Shown here one piece after another: positions 47,990 through 61,600 of a DNA stretch of 64,000 nt (its first letter is position 1; each line of letters opens with the position of its first letter). Source of the stretch: Rehmannia glutinosa (lineage: Eukaryota; Streptophyta; Magnoliopsida; Lamiales; Orobanchaceae); NCBI GenBank assembly GCA_016081115.2, contig CM071933.1:61022660-61086659 (forward strand), written 5' to 3'. A program made the translations under genes and the position numbers. A model generated the notes under the pieces. It was not told the DNA's origin and searched no databases. It worked only from the letters and a program-made list of their open reading frames with translations.

Positions 47990-50900
47990 TTATTTCTTTC
48001 CCGCACGTTGTTTCCATGTGCTCTGCATTTTGAAGGGGGGGGGGGGGGGGGAACAGAGTTAGTGCACTATTCAATGTAGAACATTTTGCATTAGGTTATC
48101 CAAGTGAATATGGATGAAGTTGAGTACCAGGAGCTCGTCATCAGAAATTTCAACATCGGCAGAATCAGAAACAGAGGTTTTTTTGTCAGGCTTTTCTGAA
48201 GTTGTTGGTTGGTTATCCATGTCTTCGGCTTCATCAGCTTCCTGTCCGGATACTTCCTCGGTCCGTCCATCTTATCAGAAGAAGAAACTTCTTTGTTATG
48301 GGATTTATGAGAATCATGTGAAGCGTCACCAATGTCATCACTCTCGGTATTTTCAGAATCGCTTTGTTCCTCTTTGTGCTCTTTCTCAGAATCGCTTTGT
48401 TCCTCTTTGTGCTCTTTCTCAGATTCGCTTTGTTCCTCTTTGTGCTCTTTCTCAGAATCGCTTTGTTCCTCTTTGTGCTCTTTTTCAGAATCGCATTGTT
48501 CCTCTTTGTGCTCTTTCTCAGAATCGCTTTGTTCCTCTTTGTGCTCTTCTGCTTCAGGCGATCCCTTCTCAACATCTTCCTCTTGTTTCTTGTTCTTGTC
48601 GGATAGCTCATCATCAGACGCACTCTTATCGATCCTTTCACTCTGTTCCTTCTCTGAATTGTGAGGGAACACAGGAGAAAGTCAGTGGAGAGCAGAAAAT
48701 ATGTGTACTAATTTGAGAATTTTAACTACAAAAACACTTAAAATTTTGAAGAGACTTCCAACAACAAAGATCTCAAATTGAAAAACTAAGAATATTTGCA
48801 GAATCTAGCCATCAAATATTGCAATGTTGGTTCTCTTGGCTTTAGGAGATAAAACGGTAAAGAGTAAGAAGATTCTTCACCTGAGTCTGACTTTGTGGTG
48901 GACTCAGGGTGTGCAACATCTGGGCTTCCACTGCTTTCCTTAGTGGATTTACTCTTCAACGGGTCCTTTTGCTTTTGTTTTGAACTTTTGCGTGGAGTTC
49001 TTTTCTTTCTTACTTGAGATGATGGAGATCTGCCAGTCAGTTTTAATTACATTCAGCTAACTACAAACAAAAGAAAAAAACTTTTCAAGTCATTTGAATT
49101 GTGAAAACCAACTCACTTCACTTCCAATTTTTTATCTTGTTCTGGGCCTCCAGTCGATTTCCTTCTCTTCCCAGATGATCTGTGAGTCAATCAAATGAGT
49201 AGACATCCAAGTACTAGCCAGCAGAAAGACATGCATATGCCGAGGTGAACAATCAATTAAGCGACCACAAATTACAAGATGTTTGTGTTAACATAAAATT
49301 TAAATACCTTTTCCAAGGCTAGAGGGAATGCTTCAACATGTTCAGTCTCTACGACATCATTACTTTCAGCATTGCACAAATAACTGGTTTAAATGGAATG
49401 GTGGCTGGTAGCTTTATTCCTTGAATGAAAAATCCCATTTTCATTCATTTAAGTGAGCCCCCCAATTACTTTATTGTAATGAAAAAAAAATTACTTTTTC
49501 CTAAAAGTATTGCGTATTAGAAATAATCTATCCGTCTATTTCTGTTGTTCACCAGTCATATACAGCATATTAACGACTCTCAATCAGAACCCAGTTTTAT
49601 TTATGTTGAACATTACGGCTTAAATAAATACTTATAACAGAAATGCTCCTTAAATTATAATATGCACAGGATTACTTCAGAGTGGGATTAGCATAGCTGA
49701 TTTATGGTGCTCCTTATTTGCGCCTTAAATTGAACTTCCTTGTTTATTTCTTACACCATGAGACACACATATGGTGCAAGTTACTTCCTTCTTCCTATCT
49801 GAGCGACCGAGATAGTAACTATAACTAAGTTCTCAACTGTAAAATTAACCAAATATGCTTCACATTTCACCAATCAGAAATTCATCAATAGTTTTTTTAT
49901 TCTCCTCAGAATAAAATGACTTGATTAAAGCGGCCAGTGCAACACATGCTACCAGGAAAGAATACATGTAGGCTTAACCATTTTTCCAACCTAACTTCTG
50001 TGTAAGAAAGTTATTTAATCATGGAAGAACACTAAGAACAAAAAACATAGATTATTCGTGTTCTTAGACGTTTACATTTCACATTTGTCTTGCATACGTT
50101 CGTATGCTCACATAGACAGACACAATTCCAAGACAACCTAGACAATTTTATACTGTGGTGGTTCAATTAGGCATCCATCTCTATCCCAAACTGTTGATTT
50201 ACATATGTACATAAATATGGGGATAATTAATTACATATGAACAAATGAATGCGTATGCTAGAGAAGAAAAAAACATGTATATATGTGGGAGGTGGGTGGT
50301 TGAATATCAAACTACAACTAAACAAGTATGCATGCACATTAAATAAAGGCAGCACTTACCCTCCTTTAGGACGAAGCGCCTTTGATGAACTAGCCCGCTG
50401 CAAATGGTGTTACTGATTTTGTTAGATCTTATGCTGAACGAAACCAATATTTAAACACATTTCTAAGAGGAGAAAAATAATTTGGTGGTATTTAGACCAC
50501 CTCGGATTTTTGACCATTATCAACAAGCTCCCAGCGTTCCTTTTCTAACCGAAGAACTTCCACATCTCCATCATCATATAATATCTGTGAACAAATTAAT
50601 CGAAATAATTTGAAATTAAAAAAAGGGAGAAAATCTGGAGTGAGAAACTATATAAGAATGCGAATGGTTAAGAATTCTATAGCAGGGCTAACAAAAAATG
50701 CAGTTTACCACGTGCTTCTTTTTCTCGGAATCAAACGACTTTACGACACCTTCATAAAACCTGCGTAGTGTCAGAAAGGTATAACATAATGTTATGAATC
50801 TCTAGAATTGCCTGGAATCTTCCAGGAACTCCATAGAAAGTATATGCTAGTTGGTAAGAAGATGCACAACTGTAACAGGATATAACAGAAGTGGCAACTC

Positions 50901-52677
50901 TCTCCTGATGTATGACAGTTCTTTCGACGTCAATAAAAATGGCAATGAAGAAAGTGTCTGAATATGGTTACTGAAGTTGGAAGAAAGATCCCTTTAGGCA
51001 TAACCCTACGGAAAAATTGTGGAGAAACTAAAAGGAAAAAGGATGAATTCTATTCCACTCACCCACTCATTTACAATCTTTGTGTTCCTATCTTTATTTC
51101 CTTTTTCCTTATTTTTCATGGTTTTCCTTTATGAGAGAGGGATGGAGAGATAAAGGTGCTACACTATTTTCAGATCAAAATTAGAAAAAGAGAGTTGAAA
51201 AAAAGAGTATTTCGAGGAAATATTCCATAAGTATGCTACAAGGAACAATGTTTTGATACCTACAATAGCATTATATATTAGCCTTCTCATTTATCTTTCG
51301 CCTATGTTACAATTTTGAGAAAAGACATACAGACCATGTCAAAAAGCACTTACTGCTTATCTATTGGCCACCAGATTTTTACTCTGCAACCAATTAAGTC
51401 GGAGGTGGGAATTCCGTTGTCCTTGTTTGTGCACTAAGACGAAACAAAATACAAACAGTGTAAGCAAAATTTAGTGAAACAGAAGTTGTACTAGCATTTA
51501 CTACATGATCATAAAAGAAATTAAGCAAGTAAAGCTGCAGCAATAACTAGGAAAGATAAGGTTTTTCAGCTATATTAACTAATGATTCTGAATGGCTCCA
51601 CGGATTTATTAAGGTTACAATATATATAGCATATCTGTATTCGCAAGCTCAAACCATCTCAGAAGATATTACAAGAAAGATAGGACATACTAACCTTTGC
51701 TAGTCCAGTAATCTGTTTTTGTTTCTTCATAGATACCGACTTAGAAGAACTGACTGAGCGTGGGCTACCAGTTTCTGCGACTCTCTTAGGTTTCTGAACA
51801 TAACAAGAGAAGTTGAAAAAAACATATCTCAGAAAACATCACAGGCATCCGCAACTTTCATCAGTGGAGAAGCATACCTTAGCATTTGGGGATATTTTGA
51901 GCGACTCCATATGATCTTTATTAGATCGTTTACCTTTCTGCTTGGAGGAGGAACTAGATTTCTTTCCAATACATGAAACTAACAAGTCAGACTCTGCCGA
52001 TTCAGCTATTTTTTCTTTCATAGATTGATCTTCTGAACTAGTTTGAAGCTCCTCATCCATTTTGTCAAAGCCAACATCAATATTCTCCTGATTTATATCA
52101 ATAGACCTCTTACCCTTTGAAGGACTACCTGGGAGAGACTTGTGAGCTTGAGCAGATGCTGTTCTCTTACGTTTTGGCACAGGAAGATCCGTTGATTTAC
52201 TGAACATCGTTTTCCTCTTCTGAAGACTATTGCTTCTCTTCTTTTTTGAACAAATTCAGGACCGTTACTTGATCCAGACTTGCCAGCTGTACCCAGATTA
52301 TCAGAATTTATTTCCTTCACCATTTTCAAGATATCAAAATTATTTTCATTTGCCACTCCAGCAGGTGCAGACTCATTCTTCACCTCTTTTCTTGCCTTGG
52401 CCCCTTTAGCTTTTAGTCGTTTCATCAACTTTCCCAACGGTATCTCACTGCCCTCCGTTTCACTGTCCTTCATGATATCATCCTCCGCAAGAACTGAATC
52501 AACCTGAAGCTGACAAAGTGCATATGATTAAATTGCCTTACAAGCCATAGATACAATACCTTATGCGACAAGGTGGAAGTTATTTCCAAATCTTACGATT
52601 CCATTAGCTTCCAATTCAAGTGATTCGAAGTGGGCCAAGATAACATCATCTGCCAGCCATGTCTTCTCTTCACCAAC
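47990..52677 (-). CDS. PDS5: PDS5 exons, linker, Tudor-like domain and charged tail
   Basis: Exons: 52597-52677, 51878-52503, 51695-51793, 51354-51433, 50709-50760, 50501-50584, 50360-50397, 49117-49179, 48881-49029, 48128-48653, 47990-48022. The 51878-52503 exon carries IPLGKLMKRLKAKGAKARK and several basic clusters (VPKRKR) fit for nuclear import. It is one base short at an A-run near 52248. The Tudor-like domain spans three exons (51433 to 50501). The tail exon 48128-48653 holds the acidic repeats and is one base short near 48280. The last exon encodes STWKQRAGKK then TAA. Its acceptor was chosen because it gives the expected basic C-terminus; the upstream frame simply runs on otherwise. 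Confidence 0.85.
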
Positions 52678-55600
52678 CTAGTTAAGAAAAAAAATGTATG
52701 CAATAAGATGGGACACGTGATATAAGTAAATGATCCTCGCATGTGTGTGGATTTGATGCAAATCAGACTTCCATAAATATTCTTAGAATGTTCTCACTTC
52801 TATGCATGTAGAGAATTACATTAGGTCTCAACACACTAGCTCAATGTTCAGGCTTACACAATCTCAAGAGGACATGAACTCAGTGGTCATTTTTATGATC
52901 TCAAAAACAAGAAGGAAAAGGGGGAAACAATATAATTTAAGCATATAGGCACCGAAACCAGCCTCTTTTGATACTACCTGGAAAAACAACTAAATTTTCA
53001 TCTTGGGCAAAGAAGAAATCATGCACAAAGGGAAGAATCAAGGCAGACTACCACAAGATAAAACAAATTGTCATTTTCTATAATCCAGATTTAAGCAGCG
53101 GAGAAGTTCCAAGTTGGGGCAGTTAGAACTTCAAAGGAGGAACTCATAAAAATAAAACCCGAATTCAGATCGGCAAGCAGAAATATAAAGGTAGCTACCG
53201 ACAGAACTATATATGAAAAGATTCCGACAGATCTTCATTCATACACCTACAGAACTGCAGTCAATCTTACTCAAATAAACATACTCGGACCAAAATAGCC
53301 GTGGTGCAAAAAAAAGCTTCAGGTAACAGATTTAGAATCGACGTTCAGCAGACCATAACTTCTGAATATAGCGCACAACAAAAAGGGCCAATGCCACCCA
53401 TTACTGCAACTAAGAGAGAACCAATGAAAATATCCTTTCACTTGAACATGACTTCCTTCTGACAACAAATATCAGATGTAAACAAATCCAAGTAGAGGGT
53501 AGTAGACAATTCTTCCTATTGTCAGGTGTCAAGTCATCAAGACAGATATGAAGATTCATGTAAAGATAAAGGCATTTTGATCATGCGTACCAGCAAGTCA
53601 TTGTCTTCTTTCTTTTCAAGTGGTTTGTAAAGCACCGAAGGTAGGATCACAGACGCAGTTGAGTCTTGAGGATCATCTTGTTTTGGAGCTAATCTTTTGA
53701 CAATTGACATACCAAGGTCGCACAGAGCGTCACATTTAATTCTGTAATATGTGATTTTGAAATTATTACGTGGCATTAAATTAAACATTAACTTCATGAA
53801 TATTCTAATTTAAGCATTGTATGCATTTGATAGATCAATCCGCGGTGCATCCTCTTTGGGTGCGGATGTTGTGTCTTGTCCAAAAATGTAAATCACCCAC
53901 AAAAAGCACTACAAGATAAAAATATAAATCTAGGGTATTAAAATATCAAACCTTGGACTTAGCTGCATCAAAAGCATCTTCTGAGCGTTTGATATGTAGA
54001 AAAATAGAATTCAATAATGAAACAGTATCCTTGTCCTTGGTAATATTGACATCAATTTTGCCATCTGCATCCCCGTACACTAGCATAGACAGAAACAGAT
54101 ACAGCTGCCTGAAACAGATATAAACATATTAAATAAATGGAGACGAAAAAACTTCTGGCACTAACATCAGTTTTACAAGTATGCCCAATATGTTCGTTAC
54201 TGCAAGTACGAGTTACTAGCAATTTTTTCCACGTAATGTCAAGATATTATGCTTGTACTAAAAGTGTAGATTTAATCGCTTGGCTTTCACCAAGGGCAGA
54301 TATGTCTTTTCAGATAAATAATTTAAGTAGTCTATTGAAACCTTCCGAAAGCCACACAACAAATTCAATATTGACTTTTCTATGCTTATTTAACACAGAT
54401 CAATCTCCTAAAATGAATTCAGTTATTGCATAAACAAGTCTTTTTCCATTATAGATTCCAAAAGTAACCATTTTTTATGTGAAGCATTAGGCAAAACGCC
54501 AAAGTAAACAAATTTTATAATGTCATATAGATAGCTCATATGCTCTGTCACATTTTGCCATCACAAACTATCTCAATAAATGCATATCAAGTCCGGTCTG
54601 AGCAAATATCAAATGAAAGAATGCTATTCAACTTAATTCTAAAACAATAAATATAAATTCAAAAGGGACACCATCAACCACGTCCACGTGTTACCGCATC
54701 CCATGTATTTAGAAAAAATATTTGAACCAAGAAAATTGGTGAATCATTTTCCACCAGGCTGTTGCAGTTCTTCAGAGAAATAAATAGTACTCAATAGCCA
54801 ACTATATATATAAAGCATGAAGCCTCTCTAAAGAAATAATATATATGCTTTTCCATAAGAATCTGAGTTACACTTTCCTTAATTAAACCATTCTCTGTAT
54901 GTAATAAATGTGCAAAGTGAACAAAGGGACAAAGGCCTTTTATGGTCTAAGCACAAAAGGCGCGAAGGAAGGTGCATACTTAATTGCATTAAAGGAAACC
55001 TCATCGTCAAAATTTAATTTCAGCTCATATTGAAACTTCAGGACGGCCTAAAATTTTTACACATTCACTAATTTGACCATAGTAATTACTGAGTAATTTC
55101 ATATTTTCTTTTTATATTCCAATAAACAGTCCGCTTTCAAAAACCAAAGACACGTATAACAACCTAAAATAATGAATGTTACACAAGAAAGGACTCAAAA
55201 CCTAGAACTATAAAAAAAAGCACGCTTCTTTAGGAATTACTTTTGCTGCTTGCACCCCGCTTTTGTGGACAAATGGGGTATAACTTGCTATTCTTCTTAG
55301 ACAGGAATTAAGGTGCTTTCAACAGGTATGACAGCACAAGAAAAGAATACGAAAAGGATGTAAACTTTCCACATTCTATACGGATTGGTTCGGATTGGTC
55401 CTCAGATAACCATTTTTTTACGCTTCAATTATCACAGTAGCTGTAATATCAAGTCTTGTTCTTCCTCACAAGGGAGATAATGATCGCATGTCAAGTTCAT
55501 GCCAGTAACCATTGATTTTACAGCCAATTTGAATCTTCCATCACTGAAATTATAAGTCATTGTAGCTGATCCTTATAAGCTATATAATTCATATCAGCCA

Positions 55601-58600
55601 ATTATTTTCCATTACCGCCCTTCTCTGTTTTGCTTTCTCATAATTGATTGATTGTCTAATTGTGATGCAATTCTCTTCCCATTGGTCCAGAGTGTTGGCC
55701 ACTTCAAAACAGGGGATAGAATATTGTTTACCAACAACAAATGTTAATGGCAATAATAAGCTCCAATGAGCTTGGCAAAGGCACAGATGCCAGAGTTGCA
55801 ATTCATACTGATATTACCATGGCATTATTTGTTCCACTTCTGATTTACATCCTGCCCACAACTGTATTTTCATCATGCAGATCATCATCTCTACCACGTC
55901 TAAACAAATCAAATCCACTAAAATCTAGATTGTCGCTGCTAGAGCAAGTGTGTTCTAGTTATATTTTAGAATTGCATTTAATAATCATTAGTCATGTATC
56001 AATTAAAACTTGAGGCGTGTAAGAGAAGTAGATTTTAATATCTTCGACCAAAGTAATGTGGACAATTAGTAAGCAACCAGATTCTCAAAATTCTGATTCT
56101 AGAAATAATTAATTCGGTTCTCTGAGATTGTACCTACATTATTCAAGTTGTGTTAAAAAAGCTTTACGTTTTCATGTATATTCTCCAACTGAGCTCAAAA
56201 TGGAAGTGATCTCAGAGGAAGGAGAGTGCATGAGCAAGTATTCAAGCACAAAGCATAGCCGTTTCAAATGTCTATCTTTAAATGAGACAACCCAATAGAG
56301 GGGGGCGGGGGGGGGGGGGGGGATAGCTTCAAAAGTGCTGCTATGCCAAGAGTGAAATTAATTACAATAACAACACTCCAAACAATATTACAACTGCATG
56401 TTCTTTTCTTGACCTCGATAGCTCCATCAAGAATTGTAATAGCTAATACAGAATACCTGTACATAGCTTCATATGCTTTTGCATCTTTGCATTCATCAAT
56501 ATTAGGAAATGAGGGATGATGAGCAAGGGAATGGACCACATATGGAAGCATATATTCTGGATAAAGTGCTGGAGAACTTGCATCAGTCTGTGAAGAATAA
56601 TGCCGTCCCCTTCCTTGCCGACACATCTGGATAATGTCACTCAAATTGCGTTTGTTCTGCCAAATAATTCAGGATAATGGACTTCATATTCTATTAATAA
56701 ATATATGGAGCTTTCCAGTGTCAAATGTGGTATAAATACACTCAAAACCAAGCGGTGGAATACAACTAAAGTACCCTTTACCTCTTCCAAATCTGACTGC
56801 TGAGATGAAATATCAAGCAGGAAGGCGCAAGCATACTTAGGGTCTAAAATCCGGTCCTTTACATATTGATGAATCTTGTTGAGTATTATTCTCTTTACAT
56901 CAGGAAATTATCCTACAAAACCAAAGGGTGAGAGAGTAAGAAAAACATACTCACTGAACTGCTTTAAGGTAATAGGAATTAGGAAAACCAATAACCACAT
57001 ACTGCTAGTCAAGTACACTCTACCTCTGAAGTTCTCAGTGTAAGGTAAAAGACGTCAATTGGGATTTTGTGCTCCCAGTGCCTTGATAAGCGAAGAACAG
57101 ATTTTGCAGCAGCAAGCTTCAAATGAGCCTTATCAACCAAACTGAAAGATGATAAGAGGAACCACATCAGTACTCTAAAGCAATATTCGGGCAAATGAGC
57201 ATAACTTCCATAACTGTAACCTTTTTCAACAAATTTCCAGACAGACCGAAAATACCTTGATTCGATCTCTCTTGAGATATCACCAAAAGAGAGTATATTC
57301 TTGAGAATTTCGATTAGGCCATCAATTCCAGAACGAAGGTGAGCATCCTTGACAGGTAAATAGCTCTTTACCAGAGCCTTAACCCCAAAAATCTGCAGAG
57401 ACAATTAAATGCTCATTTAGTCCGTAAAGATTTTCCAATTTATGCACTATCCCAGTGATGACAGACAAGAAGTGCGCAGCAGAAAGACCTTCAAAGAACA
57501 AAGTTCGCTTCTATCATCCCAACAATCAGGTGCTTTATCTCCAGATATCTGCAAGGGAAGCATGTTTTATAAAACCTTTGTAGCAAAAAGAGAATAAGGG
57601 ATCATAAAATTCTAGTGCAGTTCAAATGTCATACATGTCCATGCTCCAGTATGCTTTCCTTGATAAATTTTTCAATCTCACTTTCTCTGGTTTCAAAGAC
57701 TGGCATAGCAGCTTGTGCTATGCATCCAAGAGATTGCAGTACAGCGGGCAAGTGCGCCTTTTCTTCGAGCATGTCAACTAGCCTCTACTCATTTAAAACA
57801 AAAAATAATGAAATTTAATTAAAATAAAAGGACAAAAAAAAAAGCAATAATAGAACAACAGAAGTGAGAATGAGACAAGATAGATTAGAAGGGGGAAAAA
57901 AACAAAGAGAAACCTTGTAAAGAACAGAGAGTGACATCAGCCCATCGTCTTTTGTAATGGATGCTAGGGCATGAACGGCATACTTGGCCTGCCTCCGGTT
58001 ACCCTCGAAGCATATGCGCTCGAGAATAAGGTCTAATGATCTATAAGCAAAAGTATCATGTCTCAGCAAAAAAGACACAAAAATGAAAAGAAAAAAAAAA
58101 AAAAAAAAAGAAAGATAGTACGAAAGCACAAGAATAATTAATAAGAGATTTGAGTTAGTCTAACCTTGATGAAACACCCAGTTGCTCTCGGATAGTTCCC
58201 CCAGCCTTCGCAAGAATATGCAAAGTACCTTCCTTTATAATTTCATTGTCATCCTCAAGAAGATTAACCAAATCTTCTTCAATCCCACCAAGCAACAGTG
58301 GACAAAATCGAGCAAGAATCTGAAAGTTCATGGCATGACACATCGAAAAAGGGATTTCAAAATGTTATGTTATCACATTCAAAGAAACTCTCGAGGGATG
58401 ACTCATTTAAGAATATCAAAGCACGCAATCTTTTCCATGGATATTCTAAATGGATTTAGCACGATCATGAAGCTGAATGGTTTCAAAAAACAGAGAACAA
58501 CACTTACGTTTTCATCTTTTCATCTATAAGTGAAAATGATAAACCACCTTAGTAGATCAGAATAGCCATTATGCAGTTTTCTTAGGGGGAAAAGAAAGCT

Positions 58601-61600
58601 ATCAAGTTCTGCAAACTCTATGTGCTGCAAAATTGAAGAACAATCCCTATTTGAGGAATTTGAGCCCAACCTAACCAAAACATGCATCAAAAAATTTCTG
58701 CATCTCTAAGAGTTCCAAAGCAATTTGTGACATGTTGAAGCACAATTAATGGTTCGCATCAATGTACACTCACATCAAGTACCAAACATACAGCCACTCA
58801 GGATATCTCAGCGAACATTCAAGTCAGGTTTAAACATGCATAGAAGCTCTTCCAGCCCACTATTAAATTGTGAAATATCCATCAATTGATATATAGATAC
58901 AAGATATCACTGCATCAGCAGTTATCTATGAATAATACAAACATAATCTATAGAAGAATAGATGTCATACCACAAGAAGAGTCATGCAGGACAGAATTAG
59001 CTCATTATTTCCAGAAGACTTCTGGACACCAGCCTCCAGAAGGATTTCTTTGACATGATCCTTGTCGAAAAGTAGATAAGAGCATTTCAAAGACAGAGAG
59101 CTTAGGAACCCATTGAGTCGATGCTTATGCTCAAGGATTTTTAGCAATTCATCCTGCATGGCATTTACAAAGACTGAGAAACCCTATTTTGTTTGGAAGA
59201 ATTTTAAGTTCAGTTCAGTTCATTGCCAAAGAAACTGAAATTGATAAAAGAAGAGAAAAAACCATAATAACTTCAACCATCAGATTAGTGCCTCACCCGT
59301 GCAGTAATGGCCTGTAGAGAGCTAGAGTTCGGATCAAGAAGTTGTGTCAAATGTTCCCAAATTTTGGGATTTTTTAACTGGTCAAGAACCTGAAAATTCT
59401 CCTCCGCTTCTGCAGGATCAGTAAAACAGCGAGACATAGCACGGAAGCAAAACATTACTTTCTTTTGGGTCTCGGAGCCATCATCCTGCACAAGGACAAA
59501 AAGACTCTTAATACTTTCATCAAAAGCCCCTTACTAATACTTCAAGTAGCCAAAGACTAAAAAATGCTGATCATTACAAACCTCAGACAACTGTCTGAGG
59601 GAAAGGTACTTCTGCATCTCCTGTTGTAACCTGCACCACATTTTTCACTCCATGAGACTTATGTTGCTGTTTCATGCAGTTCTAAAGTGATCCAACATTG
59701 ATATAAAAACGCCATCAAAAAACTCTATATGTCAACACAAGCAGTTTGACAAACCTTTGCTTCTGCTCTAGTATCTTTTCAAGTGCCTTCACCTCAACTT
59801 TGTCAAACCCAGAGAAAATTCTAACCCAATTTTTCACCTTATCCTTGACAGAAAAATCACTTGGGAACAAGGATAGAGAGAGGATGGGTTCAATTATATC
59901 TGATCTGCAAGGAGAGAGAAAGTTTCCAACACGACATGTAAGAAATAACAAATTAACAATGTTAAAATATCTTAGCCAGCTATCAATTGTAACCACTGCT
60001 CTTAACTTTCTTCTTTAGTGGCTTTTTGGATATTAAAATTTTTAAGAGATTCAGTTACCTTCGATGAGCTTCCTTATTCTGATTGTTTTAACAAAACAAA
60101 CTGTCTATTGGGAATTAATTACCAAACCAGTAATTTGATTGAAATTTTTATTTGGATTCATCATATATTGACTACATCAATAAATCTGCTGCAACCACAA
60201 ACCAGTTAGTTACCTCAAATCCTTATCATAGAAGCATCTCATAACCTTCCCCACGATCCAATCATATGCATCATTCTCTATTGAGCCGCCAGACCGATTC
60301 ATGCAAGATACTCTGTATATGTCAGCTAGCCTCTCCATAGTATACCTTTTAACCAGGAACTGGACATATGCAGCAAAAGATATCATAATATGGCAAGATG
60401 CCAAAAATGAATAATAACATGATGTACAGACAAATATAGGTTACATACAGATTTATCTCGAAGTCGCTCCGAGACCAGCTTGATAGTTTCAACCTGTATG
60501 GACAAGGGAGTATGACATGCCACGTCACAGATCACAGCGACAACTTGCTTACGAACATTTTCATCGTAGTCCAACAAGCGGTCACAAAGCGCAGCTGGAA
60601 ATTCATTGGCATCATCAGGTTTAATGACCTTAAAACCATTATAATCATGTGAACAACAGGATTAGAACCCCTTACATATTATTTGAGGAGCTTCAGCTCT
60701 GAATGGATTCACCATGAGACAAATCTTGACATGCCCAAGGACAGCCATTCTGACCTCTGGCACTCTATCCGTCAGCCTTTTCAGAAACTCCGAAAAGACT
60801 GGTTGGAATGTTCCAGAAATAGTAGACCCAGGCAGAGCAAAGAGGTCACCAACTAAACCCACTGCTTTCAAACGAATGTCCAATTCATCGCTCTGTTTAT
60901 GTCAAAATTTGAAACTGATGAAGTGTCTAACATATCGAACAATGAAGTGTTGAAAGTGCCACGATATTTTGAGAGTTTATAACAACCACTTTCATGTCAG
61001 CAACTTGATCATGAAGAAGGATGAATGAATGCAGAAGGTGAAGAAATTTCAAAGCAACTCTAAAGTGGGTGCCTGCCGCAACCCTCAAACTAATAAAGAT
61101 CATTTTGGGTGTTAATACACATAAAGTCATGCATTAAAACCCAAAAAGAAAACACAGTTGACCTTGTCATAATTGTAAGCACAAGATTCGGTGTCATGTA
61201 AAACAAGATAAATATATAAAAGCAGCTGATTTTGATTACCAGTAGCTCTCCGGTAAGATAAGGAACAACTCCTGATAAGATTTGAGGGGCACAGTGATAG
61301 ATGTTATAAAGTACACCATGGTAATTAATCTCAGATTTCAGGGCCCTATTGTCTCCTGACATTGAAGACACAAGATACTGCTTTATGCCAGGTTCCAGTT
61401 TACCAGCACAATGCTCTGTCACATTCATAGCAAGTTTCCTTGCAGCCTCGGTCACATCCTAGAAGCAAAAGCTCCAAAGTTCACTCTTTATGCTCAAATC
61501 AATAAAAATACAGCACGCAAGGAAAGAGGTGTTTACCTCCTTATCACGACCTAACACAGACAACAACGTACGTAAAAGGTTCTCTTGTACATCCTCACTT

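Noticed and set aside
48114..48716. Long plus-strand open frame with Phe/Val/Leu-Cys repeats
   Set aside because: It is the complement of the PDS5 acidic repeat. The minus-strand reading has the conserved tail and splice sites.
53591..54108. A non-GT-AG intron explaining the PDS5 phase break
   Set aside because: No U12-type donor or branch-site consensus is evident. A one-base change explains the break more simply.
54137..54433. Plus-strand 98-codon frame in the long PDS5 intron
   Set aside because: No motif, no splice context and AT-rich composition typical of intron sequence.
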